This document shows positions 1-6,063 of a stretch of 6,065 bases of DNA, piece by piece; position 1 is the stretch's first letter; each line of letters starts with the position of its first letter. A model generated the notes under the pieces. That model was not told the DNA's origin and ran no database searches. It saw only the letters and a list, made by a program, of their open reading frames with translations. The position numbers were made by a program, and so were the translations under genes. Source of the DNA: Methylococcus sp. UBA6136 (lineage in GTDB: Bacteria; Pseudomonadota; Gammaproteobacteria; Methylococcales; Methylococcaceae); contig DIVI01000151.1 in the NCBI GenBank assembly GCA_002423305.1, forward strand, positions 1 through 6,065. The letters run 5' to 3'.

Positions 1-396
1 CAATGCGTCCGCAATGCAGGCCGGCAAATCGGCTGTCTGATCGGCTATAAAAATTCCCGGCTGTCCAATCAATCGGTGAGCTGAGTCCAGCTGATGGGAG
101 TTTCTGACCTCATGGTAATCCACTCGTCGAGGCAGCAGCACCATGGGCTTTCCAGAATGGACGGCACCAATGATTGTTCCGCTACCGACGTGAGAAACTA
201 CTATAGTCGCCGCGTCGAGTTTGTCATGATACGCATGTGGCGTGAGTGTCCGAACAAATGGAAATTGAGTGGGCTCGTAGCGGCCTTCACCAATCTGGCC
301 AAAAATGTCACCATAGCCCAACTCGGCTGACCACTCATCCATGGCTTTCACCAAGCGATCAAACGGTTCATTAGAGCCTACCGTAACAAAAATCAA
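1..396 (-). CDS. pssE: PssE/Cps14G/Alg13-like glycosyltransferase subunit (3' end cut by window edge)
   Basis: This is the C-terminal-type half of a split GT28 glycosyltransferase, the bacterial counterpart of yeast Alg13. It binds the UDP-sugar and works with the membrane-bound PssD/Alg14 partner encoded just upstream. In known systems the pair adds the second sugar to an undecaprenyl-PP-linked primer, for example GlcA or Gal. My translation gives 132 residues without a stop up to the window edge. The N-terminus reads [TTG]-IFVTVGSNEPFDRLVKAMD, which matches the family start. SHVGSGTI (68-75) is the conserved glycine-rich nucleotide-sugar loop, and KPMVLLPRRVDYHEVRNSHQ (83-102) is the hallmark Alg13/MurG-like segment. 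The start is TTG at 396-394, overlapping the TGA stop of pssD as TTGA; no other start lies nearby in frame. The family is about 160 residues long, so roughly 30 residues are missing. Family assignment is secure; donor and acceptor sugars are unknown. Confidence 0.9.
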   Translation of the reverse strand, partial: MIFVTVGSNEPFDRLVKAMDEWSAELGYGDIFGQIGEGRYEPTQFPFVRTLTPHAYHDKLDAATIVVSHVGSGTIIGAVHSGKPMVLLPRRVDYHEVRNSHQLDSAHRLIGQPGIFIADQTADLPACIADAL

Positions 397-842
397 AACA
401 CGCCACCCCAGTAATCGGGCCCGCCTTCTTTTTGCAGATGCGGCCACTGTGTCAACCACGCATCAGCGAAGGGCCTGACGAGCTGGCCCGACAGGGAAAG
501 CCGTTCAGCGTTGGCAATACTGTCAACCCAAATCGTTCTGGAACGGCACAGACATTTCGCCATCATGATCGCCAGCATCCCCGGCGCAGCACCGGTAGAA
601 ATCACCATGTCAGGACGCTCCTTGCGGACAATCAACCAAAGTTGTCGGATCAGAATCACAAACTTCCAGCGGTCCCAGCGGTTGGCATCCTGCACGGCGT
701 AATAACGGTGTTCCGCTACATCGTCGGCATAATCAGGATTAACACTGACGTAAACCGCATCGACACCCTCAAATGCCGACCGTAGCAATGTCACTTCCAC
801 CCAATGTCCACCCCCCGAGCTGACAACCAGTATCTTTTTCAT
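393..842 (-). CDS. pssD: PssD/Cps14F/Alg14-like glycosyltransferase subunit
   Basis: This 149-residue protein is the membrane-anchoring and acceptor-binding half of a split glycosyltransferase, homologous to eukaryotic Alg14. It recruits the PssE/Alg13-like subunit to the inner face of the cytoplasmic membrane. Visible family marks are the N-terminal MKKILVVSSGGGHWVE (1-16), the segment STGAAPGML (82-90), WVDSIANAERLSLSGQL (105-121), and the C-terminal WPHL...GPDYWGGVF (133-149). A hydrophobic stretch, FVILIRQLWLIV (61-72), could contact the membrane. The length is normal for the family. The reading frame stays open upstream to an ATG at 1001, but that would bury 53 codons inside the preceding GT4 gene, and the family starts at MKKILVV, so I chose ATG 842. 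The gap to the preceding stop is only 7 bases. The strong GGGAGGA lies 18 nt upstream, too far for an ordinary ribosome site, so coupling to the upstream gene is likely. Confidence 0.92.
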   Translation of the reverse strand: MKKILVVSSGGGHWVEVTLLRSAFEGVDAVYVSVNPDYADDVAEHRYYAVQDANRWDRWKFVILIRQLWLIVRKERPDMVISTGAAPGMLAIMMAKCLCRSRTIWVDSIANAERLSLSGQLVRPFADAWLTQWPHLQKEGGPDYWGGVF

Positions 843-849
843 ATGACAC

Positions 850-1974
850 TCACGGTGATTTCCTCCCGGCTGCCTGAGCAGGCCTTCCAAACACCAGGTC
901 TCGGTAGATGGCATCAATCCGGGAAATGACCGCCTGTTCGGAATAATGCGAAAGATAGTGCTGGCGCGCGGCCCGACCGAGTCGTTGCCGTAAGGTGGCA
1001 TCCGTCAGCAGGCCCGCCAGGCCGGCTGTCAGCCCATCCACATCCCCCGCTTCAAATAACCATCCGTTCACACCATGTTCAACCATCTCCGGAATGCCGC
1101 CGACTGAAGTGGCCAAAATGGCCAGGCCAGCCTCCATCGCCTCAATGATGGCGACCGGCAGGCCCTCGGCATAGGATGGCAAAACGAACAGCTCACAACG
1201 GTCGATCCATTCAGCACGCTGTGGCTGATCAATCCAGCCCGCTACCTGAAAACGTCGACACAGCCCTGCCACTTCAACGGCCCGGCGGACGCTTTGTCTG
1301 TCGCCGTCACCGCCACAGAAGACCTCGAATTCGGGCAGCGTAGCCGCGGCATCAGTCTCAAGTTGGCTCACGGCTTTGATGAGATCGTCAATCCCCTTTC
1401 TCGGCCCGTATCGTCCCAGAAAGAGTACGCCGATGGACGGATATCGACCCTCACGTACCGGCACCTCCTTGTGCACCGCCTGAATAAAGTTGGAGATCAC
1501 TTCCACGCGGGCATCACTGATTCTGGTGTAGAAAGCACGCCAGTGTTCACTCAAGGCCATAATGCAGCCACTTTGATTCAAAGTGGCCGTAATGTAAGCC
1601 TGCACCCAGCGCGGACAGTGCGCATGGAAGGTCTCAAATTCAGCGCCGTGCATGTGCATTACGACCGGCACATGAAAGGCGGCGGCCATCCATACGAATA
1701 TGGATTTGCGAAAAAAGCTTCCACGCTCGGCGACATGAACATGCAGCAGAGTCACCCGCCCGCAACACAAGCGCCAAAAAACATTCAAATAAGCCCGCAA
1801 AGCTATGCCCAGTCTGCTCAGTAGAGACCCCCGCTGATGAGAGCAAATGACCTCCAGCCTCCAGGTGCTGGCCAATGAGGAAGACAACAAGGCCTGAATG
1901 ACCGAAAGCATCCCCCCCTGACCGAGAGTCGAGACCAGAATCACACGTTTAGTCAATGCTCCTGGAAACGTCAT
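850..1974 (-). CDS. GT4-family glycosyltransferase
   Basis: This is a 374-residue retaining, GT-B fold glycosyltransferase, expected in the cytoplasm or at the inner membrane face. It would transfer a sugar from a nucleotide donor to the growing lipid-linked repeat unit. The N-terminal domain opens with a glycine loop, STLGQGGMLSV (15-25), and carries HMHGAEFETFH (107-117). The C-terminal donor domain starts at about 181 with VLFLGRYGPRKGIDDLI (183-199). It contains the EX7E signature E270-GLPVAII-E278, followed by AMEAGLAILATSVGGIPEMV (279-298), typical of GT4. Length is usual for the family. The start overlaps the acetyltransferase stop as ATGA, and no purine-rich ribosome site precedes it: the 20 nt upstream on the coding strand are pyrimidine-rich. 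Translation therefore probably depends on re-initiation. The C-terminus (RPAQAAGRKSP) is basic and not conserved. Sugar specificity cannot be read from the sequence. Confidence 0.92.
   Translation of the reverse strand: MTFPGALTKRVILVSTLGQGGMLSVIQALLSSSLASTWRLEVICSHQRGSLLSRLGIALRAYLNVFWRLCCGRVTLLHVHVAERGSFFRKSIFVWMAAAFHVPVVMHMHGAEFETFHAHCPRWVQAYITATLNQSGCIMALSEHWRAFYTRISDARVEVISNFIQAVHKEVPVREGRYPSIGVLFLGRYGPRKGIDDLIKAVSQLETDAAATLPEFEVFCGGDGDRQSVRRAVEVAGLCRRFQVAGWIDQPQRAEWIDRCELFVLPSYAEGLPVAIIEAMEAGLAILATSVGGIPEMVEHGVNGWLFEAGDVDGLTAGLAGLLTDATLRQRLGRAARQHYLSHYSEQAVISRIDAIYRDLVFGRPAQAAGRKSP
1567..1587. repeat. Perfect 9-bp inverted repeat with 3-nt loop inside the GT4 gene
   Basis: Reading the plus strand, GCCACTTTG (1567-1575), ATT, and CAAAGTGGC (1579-1587) form a perfect hairpin. 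It spans exactly codons 130 to 136 (A-T-L-N-Q-S-G) of the glycosyltransferase encoded on the other strand. There is no T-tract on either side, so it is not an intrinsic terminator. It may be chance, an mRNA hairpin, or a protein-binding palindrome; only the symmetry itself is seen. Confidence 0.6.
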
Positions 1975-2537
1975 GCCGGGGGAAGTGGGTCAGGATTGGT
2001 TGGGACATAGGGATTGACGATATAGCGGGCTGAAGTTTTCGTCGAAATAATCCGCGCGGGGTTCCCGGCCACGGTGACGCCCGCAGGTGTGTCAGCCAAA
2101 ACAACGCTGCCCGCGCCGAGAGTGGCGTGATCGCCAATCCGGACATTTTCTATCAGGCAAACATGCGGCCCCAGATAGACATGGTCGCCTATCACGGCCG
2201 CTTGTCCGTGGTTGGCGCCAATGCTGGTGAAGTGACTGAGGTTACAGTTGTGGCCTATCACCGTAGTGGGATTCAGCACAATACCGATTGGATGCGGCAT
2301 GAAGAGGCCATACCCGATCTTGACTTCCTTGGGGATGAATACGGACAGAGAACGTAAGTAATACTTGCAACCCAGGCGACCCAATAGCCGCATGGATCCG
2401 TGATGCGATTGCCGGATACGTAACCAGCACTGGAAGCGAAACGAATGATTGCGAAAATACTCCCGCAGTAATGCTGCGGCCGAAGTTTTACCCGCATAGC
2501 GGTATAAATCGGACTGGATAAGCTCGAAGACGGTCAT
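1971..2537 (-). CDS. Serine acetyltransferase-like (left-handed beta-helix) O-acetyltransferase
   Basis: This 188-residue protein belongs to the hexapeptide-repeat acetyltransferases of the CysE/WcaB type, which use acetyl-CoA and usually act as cytoplasmic trimers. An alpha-helical N-terminal part (about 1-65) is much shorter than in true CysE (about 270 residues). The beta-helix follows: IGYGLFMPHPIGIVL (74-88), TVIGHNCNL (92-100), SIGANHG (105-111), AVIGDHVYLGP (114-124), VRIGDHATLGAGSVVL (132-147), ending with VAGNPARI (156-163). His82 aligns with the catalytic histidine of serine acetyltransferases (the LDHATGIV motif there), although the residue before it is Pro rather than Asp. AGNPARI is the usual end of the fold. 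Position between sugar-transfer genes points to O-acetylation of the polysaccharide or a precursor rather than cysteine synthesis; this is inference. The C-terminal 25 residues are proline-rich and nonconserved. A strong ribosome site precedes the ATG. Confidence 0.87.
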   Translation of the reverse strand: MTVFELIQSDLYRYAGKTSAAALLREYFRNHSFRFQCWLRIRQSHHGSMRLLGRLGCKYYLRSLSVFIPKEVKIGYGLFMPHPIGIVLNPTTVIGHNCNLSHFTSIGANHGQAAVIGDHVYLGPHVCLIENVRIGDHATLGAGSVVLADTPAGVTVAGNPARIISTKTSARYIVNPYVPTNPDPLPPA

Positions 2538-2543
2538 GTCATT

Positions 2544-2550
2544 CTCCCCC
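2544..2550 (-). promoter_or_regulatory. Ribosome binding site of the acetyltransferase gene
   Basis: GGGGGAG on the coding strand lies 6 nt before the ATG at 2537. It is the best Shine-Dalgarno match in the window and supports this start. It sits in the 24-base gap after the methyltransferase stop, so this gene can be initiated independently of its upstream neighbour. Confidence 0.75.
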
Positions 2551-2561
2551 TTGAATCCCCA

Positions 2562-3464
2562 TCAGAAAGGTCTCCATCGCCGGTAGAAGCGTCCGTTTGA
2601 GAACGAATACTGTCGCAATTCATAGAAGCCGAGGGCATGGTTGCGAAGACCGCGAGGGAGCGCTCTGACAATTTTCTTGAGCGTCTCCAAAAGACATCCT
2701 GATAATCCTCTGTGGTCATTTCGGTCAGGCTCAACTTCAGTGTGGGTATAGGCCAAGGCATAGTCCGACTGGATGGGGTAGGTGACATAGATGGGTTTAG
2801 TCGCCAGCCTCCTGGCATGCACCATCATCACCACTGGCGAACTTGACACAAGCCCCACGCGGCAACCGAGCCTCGCTGGATCGGTCACTGAATAACAATG
2901 GCGGTTGTGGGTCAGTTCGTTGCTGGGAAACGGATGTTTTTCCAAGATCAGGTCGCAAACTTCAAAGCCGCGAGTAAGATCCAGCAAGCGAAAAAAGAGC
3001 TCTGGGCTGAATTGATAAAAGCCATGACCCGCATGGTTATTGCACATGGTAAATACGAACAGCCGGCCCATCGGCTTGACCATGTTCATGCAGTTGGCGA
3101 TGGCCACCGGAAAGTTGAAGACATGTTCAAGACTTCCACCGTCAATGACTGCGTCATAGCGCTCGTGGAAGTCGATGGCTACCGGTTCATTCATGTCATG
3201 CAGAATGCGGCATCCCTCGTACTGGTTGTAATCCAGGGAGTCTACCTCCGATGAGCCAAGGAAGACCTTGAAAAAAGTCTCCGCGTAATCGCCCTCTGAC
3301 CATAGGCGTCGATCAAACTCGACTCCATGCTGATTCGCTAACCGTTGGAGGGCTTTAGGGCTTATGTAAAGGCGTAGACGCCCAATCGTCAGGATGCGGT
3401 CAAATTTTGCTCCGGCCTGCTTGGCCTGCAACAACAAGGCGGCATTATTAAGGGTAATACCCAT
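2562..3464 (-). CDS. Divergent class I SAM-dependent methyltransferase
   Basis: This 300-residue protein looks like a class I (Rossmann-fold) methyltransferase of the kind often found in exopolysaccharide clusters. The clearest part is the centre: YDAVIDGGSLEHVFNFPVAI (103-122) has the motif IV and post-IV shape, and KPMGRLFVFTM (130-140) matches the strand following the bring-the-carbonyl loop. GHGFYQFSPELFFRLL (146-161) is a segment typical of this subgroup. HDMNEP (89-94) would be the motif III acidic region. Motif I is degenerate: ILTIGRLRLYIS (24-35) replaces the usual GxGxG. D75 or D78 in VDSLDYNQYEG may bind the ribose. The last 80 residues (220-300) are basic and not recognised. By context it would methylate a sugar of the repeat unit, or a protein partner. 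Loss of activity is possible given motif I. The start has GGGGA 5 nt upstream and lies 20 bases after the previous stop. Confidence 0.7.
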   Translation of the reverse strand: MGITLNNAALLLQAKQAGAKFDRILTIGRLRLYISPKALQRLANQHGVEFDRRLWSEGDYAETFFKVFLGSSEVDSLDYNQYEGCRILHDMNEPVAIDFHERYDAVIDGGSLEHVFNFPVAIANCMNMVKPMGRLFVFTMCNNHAGHGFYQFSPELFFRLLDLTRGFEVCDLILEKHPFPSNELTHNRHCYSVTDPARLGCRVGLVSSSPVVMMVHARRLATKPIYVTYPIQSDYALAYTHTEVEPDRNDHRGLSGCLLETLKKIVRALPRGLRNHALGFYELRQYSFSNGRFYRRWRPF

Positions 3465-3469
3465 CGTTA

Positions 3470-3474
3470 TCCCC
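3470..3474 (-). promoter_or_regulatory. Ribosome binding site of the methyltransferase gene
   Basis: GGGGA on the coding strand sits 5 nt before the ATG at 3464, in the 20-base gap after the GT4 stop (TAG, 3487-3485). It is a moderate match that supports this start. Confidence 0.5.
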
Positions 3475-3484
3475 GCTGCTTAGA

Positions 3485-4579
3485 CTACTCAAAACAAATC
3501 CGGGCATATTGCTCAATCACCCGCTCCAGCGCGAAATTCTCCGCATGCTGTTTCAGTGCTGCACGATCCGCCGGGGGATGGGACAAGCGATCCAGTATGG
3601 CTGCCGTCATCGCCTCAAGATCGTTGAGTGGCACCAACTGGCCGTAACGCGAATCCGTCAGAATTTCTGAGGGACCACTCGGACAGTCGGTCGCAACGAC
3701 CGGCACACCCGCCGCCAGTGCTTCGACCAGAACATTGCCAAAGCCCTCATAGTTGGATGACAACACCAGCAACGCTGCCCGAGCCAGGTAGCTCCCGGTC
3801 TGCTCCACGAAACCGGGCAAGACCACGGAATCTTTTAACCCCAGTGCGTTAATCAGTCTTTCTAACTTGGGCCTATCCTCGCCCTCTCCCAAAATCATCA
3901 ATCGAATCGGGTGCGTCCGCCGGACCTCAGCATAAGAACGAATCAGTAACTCGAAATGTTTTTGTGGGTGTAGACGACCAATCCCCATCATGACGGGAAC
4001 CGCGCTCACCTGAAGCCATGGGTGGTCCGAGGGTGACAATAGCTGACGGCGAAAGGCAGGTGTCACGATCGGGTTATAGATAGTTACCGTTTTCTTCGGA
4101 TCCACACCCAGACGGTGCAAATCAGACTCCACCCCCTTGGAAACGGCAACAACGCGAGAAGCCCGGTTATAAAAAAAACCTAGAATGCGAGGCACCAGGC
4201 GACGCTTGAAGGTCGCCGCATGGCGCGCCTCCTCGGTAGGGTTGCAGTGCTCCGTCACCACGATGCGGGTCGGCACGCGGGCGATGCAGGCGGCCAAAAT
4301 AGCGATGATATTGGCATCGTTCATCGCCGAGATCATGGCGGCGGGCCGAATTCGCCTGAGGTACCCAACCAGACCGGGCAACGCCAGACTGAGTCGGGAT
4401 GCCGACAGATCAACCAAGGTGATTGAAGCAGACAAAGCGTCAAGATAGGCCCCCGTCGACTTGACCACCACCAAATCGACCGAATCGCCACGTGCCGCGA
4501 ATCCCTCGGCAAGATTGATCATTACACGTTCGGCCCCGCCGCCCGCCAGATCTGTCATAAACAGGGCCAATCGACTCAT
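3485..4579 (-). CDS. GT4-family glycosyltransferase
   Basis: This 364-residue GT-B glycosyltransferase is of the GT4 family, resembling WbnE/PglA-like enzymes that use UDP-HexNAc or UDP-hexose. The glycine-rich acceptor-domain loop is FMTDLAGGGAERVMINLAEG (7-26). TEHCNP (109-114) and VAVSKGV (144-150) are typical of the linker region. The donor domain begins with GIGRLHPQKHFELLI (199-213) and carries LGEGEDRPKLE (230-240), the EX7E motif E278-GFGNVLV-E286, and SGPSEIL (301-307), the phosphate-binding loop. All expected catalytic residues are present and the length is normal. The ATG overlaps the TGA of the upstream Wzy-like gene (ATGA). The only purine-rich element, AGGA, lies about 11 nt upstream, so coupling is likely. 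A T8 run encodes the two Phe residues at 135-136. The exact donor sugar is unknown. Confidence 0.93.
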   Translation of the reverse strand: MSRLALFMTDLAGGGAERVMINLAEGFAARGDSVDLVVVKSTGAYLDALSASITLVDLSASRLSLALPGLVGYLRRIRPAAMISAMNDANIIAILAACIARVPTRIVVTEHCNPTEEARHAATFKRRLVPRILGFFYNRASRVVAVSKGVESDLHRLGVDPKKTVTIYNPIVTPAFRRQLLSPSDHPWLQVSAVPVMMGIGRLHPQKHFELLIRSYAEVRRTHPIRLMILGEGEDRPKLERLINALGLKDSVVLPGFVEQTGSYLARAALLVLSSNYEGFGNVLVEALAAGVPVVATDCPSGPSEILTDSRYGQLVPLNDLEAMTAAILDRLSHPPADRAALKQHAENFALERVIEQYARICFE

Positions 4580-6063
4580 GGGTTTTGGTTGTCCTGATTC
4601 ACTATAGGCCGACCCTGCAGCCGTGCCAGCACCATCTCCGGTGAAGTCAATAAACGGCCCGAGTCCCGATTGATCTGCACCCGTCCCTCTCCATGGGACA
4701 CTAATGGTGTGGTCTTTGCCTGCCGAAAAATCGGCTCAAGACGAGTCGATGTTATTGTTGATCCATCCTTGATGGTGGCTTTCGCCCGAGACGGATTCGT
4801 AAGCACCGCCGTAGCCCCTATCAGGGTGGCAACCACAATGCTCAGGTTGGGGGTCTTGCTGGAAAGTGCGTTATTACTGGATGCCGCCAACAGAAATGCG
4901 AACGCAGCCACCCGGACGAACACAGGCCCGCGGGAAGCCACTCCGGCATAGAACCCCAACAGCGCGATTGCCAGTGGGATGAACAGACAAAGCCCGACCT
5001 TCAGCATCAGTACGATCCAGAAGTTCTCGATATTGAACCACCCACCGCGTGCCTCAGTGAGATTAACTACTCCTTCAGATCCAATGCCGAGCAGCAGGTC
5101 ATTGAGGTTAAGCTCACCGATCAGGCTAATAGCCTCCAGTCGAGTTTGCGCACTAGCATCCCAATAAAATTTGTTAAACAAACCAGCACCCATCTCCAGG
5201 TGCCCAACTACCGCCGAAAACAGCAGACTGCAGAAAAACAGCGCACTGAACACCCCGATAAGCCAACCCATATCGATTTTGCCGGCTATCAAAGTTCGCG
5301 CGCCGAATACGGCGAGACTGACGGCCAGCAACACTATCGCAGTGCCTAAAGCCCCACGGCTAGCAAACGCCAGCAGGCTTAATAGCAAAATCAGCACGAC
5401 CGGAACCCTCCACCGCCAAGGCAACACACAGGCGGCGAACATGACGGCGACGGTGCGTTGTGCACTTTCGAGTGGATGGCTGGCCATGGCCGTCGCACGA
5501 AAAAAAGGCTCTATGGCTGGCGTTCCTTCGATCAAGAACGGAATCATGCGCCATTGCTGGGTGGATTCAACAATCCCCAGCATGGCGTTGATGACCGTCA
5601 GCACGACGATCAGATAGAACAGCCAGCGCTGATTCTGGGGTGCCATACAAAGTAATACGGCAGCCAGGAGAGCCGGTATTAACAAGGTATCGAAAAAAAA
5701 GCCGAGCCCACCCATCCCGAACCTAGCGATGGTAAAGAGGAGTGTGGAAATCACGATGGCCACATACAGCACCAGCCAACGGGATTGTCGAAATAGTCTT
5801 GCCAGATTATCAATGGGTTGGCCGCGTAAAAGCGTCAACACAAACGCAAGCAAAATGAGATAACTTCCCGGATGAAGCTTGACCAGAACTGAGCCTCCGG
5901 GAAGGCTATACGGAATTCCCAGGGACACCAGCAAATTACCGGGCACCACCAGATACAGGAAAAGGCCGAGCGAAACCACCCATTGAGAAAATGGACTGAC
6001 TTGCAGCGCGTCGTTCAAGGATTCCGCATGTTTTAACCCTGATGCACTCTGTGCTGAAGTCAA
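4576..6063 (-). CDS. O-antigen ligase/Wzy polymerase-like membrane protein (5' end at window edge)
   Basis: This 495-residue polytopic inner-membrane protein belongs to the O-antigen ligase/Wzy superfamily. It would polymerise undecaprenyl-PP-linked repeat units, or ligate glycan, at the periplasmic face. About 10 to 11 hydrophobic segments are visible, near 27-50, 62-80, 96-113, 120-140, 146-165, 205-235, 238-256, 266-286, 346-372, 381-396 and 402-422. Family marks are the loop FFRATAMASHPLESAQ (187-202), the segment LLLSLLAFASRGALG (226-240) with the SRG motif of the Wzy_C domain, and a large periplasmic loop (287-345) with TRLEAI and GIGSEG. After the last membrane helix comes a hydrophilic tail of about 70 residues, longer than usual. 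The first codon in the window is TTG at 6063-6061, with the frame open to the edge. The true start may be this TTG or lie upstream, since the next in-frame Met (117) is inside the membrane domain. Polymerase and ligase cannot be separated by sequence alone. Confidence 0.87.
   Translation of the reverse strand: MTSAQSASGLKHAESLNDALQVSPFSQWVVSLGLFLYLVVPGNLLVSLGIPYSLPGGSVLVKLHPGSYLILLAFVLTLLRGQPIDNLARLFRQSRWLVLYVAIVISTLLFTIARFGMGGLGFFFDTLLIPALLAAVLLCMAPQNQRWLFYLIVVLTVINAMLGIVESTQQWRMIPFLIEGTPAIEPFFRATAMASHPLESAQRTVAVMFAACVLPWRWRVPVVLILLLSLLAFASRGALGTAIVLLAVSLAVFGARTLIAGKIDMGWLIGVFSALFFCSLLFSAVVGHLEMGAGLFNKFYWDASAQTRLEAISLIGELNLNDLLLGIGSEGVVNLTEARGGWFNIENFWIVLMLKVGLCLFIPLAIALLGFYAGVASRGPVFVRVAAFAFLLAASSNNALSSKTPNLSIVVATLIGATAVLTNPSRAKATIKDGSTITSTRLEPIFRQAKTTPLVSHGEGRVQINRDSGRLLTSPEMVLARLQGRPIVNQDNQNP

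Noticed and set aside
94..330. Plus-strand open frame of 78 codons
   Set aside because: It is antisense to the PssE-like gene, whose conserved motifs cover the same bases.
843..1001. Longer start for PssD at ATG 1001
   Set aside because: It would add 53 residues encoded inside the upstream GT4 gene; family members begin at the MKKILVVSSGGGH segment.
1567..1587. Intrinsic terminator at the inverted repeat
   Set aside because: There is no T-run after the stem on either strand, and it lies in the middle of an intact gene.
1294..1824. Plus-strand open frame of 176 codons
   Set aside because: It lies antisense inside a well-supported GT4 gene with intact motifs, has low-complexity, unlike-protein composition, and no family resemblance.
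2534..2818. Minus-strand open frame of 94 codons
   Set aside because: It is a frame-shifted shadow of the methyltransferase C-terminal region, with no recognisable motif.
5171..5617. Plus-strand open frame of 148 codons
   Set aside because: It is antisense to the Wzy-like membrane protein; its Ser/Thr/Ala-rich composition is what antisense of hydrophobic codons gives.
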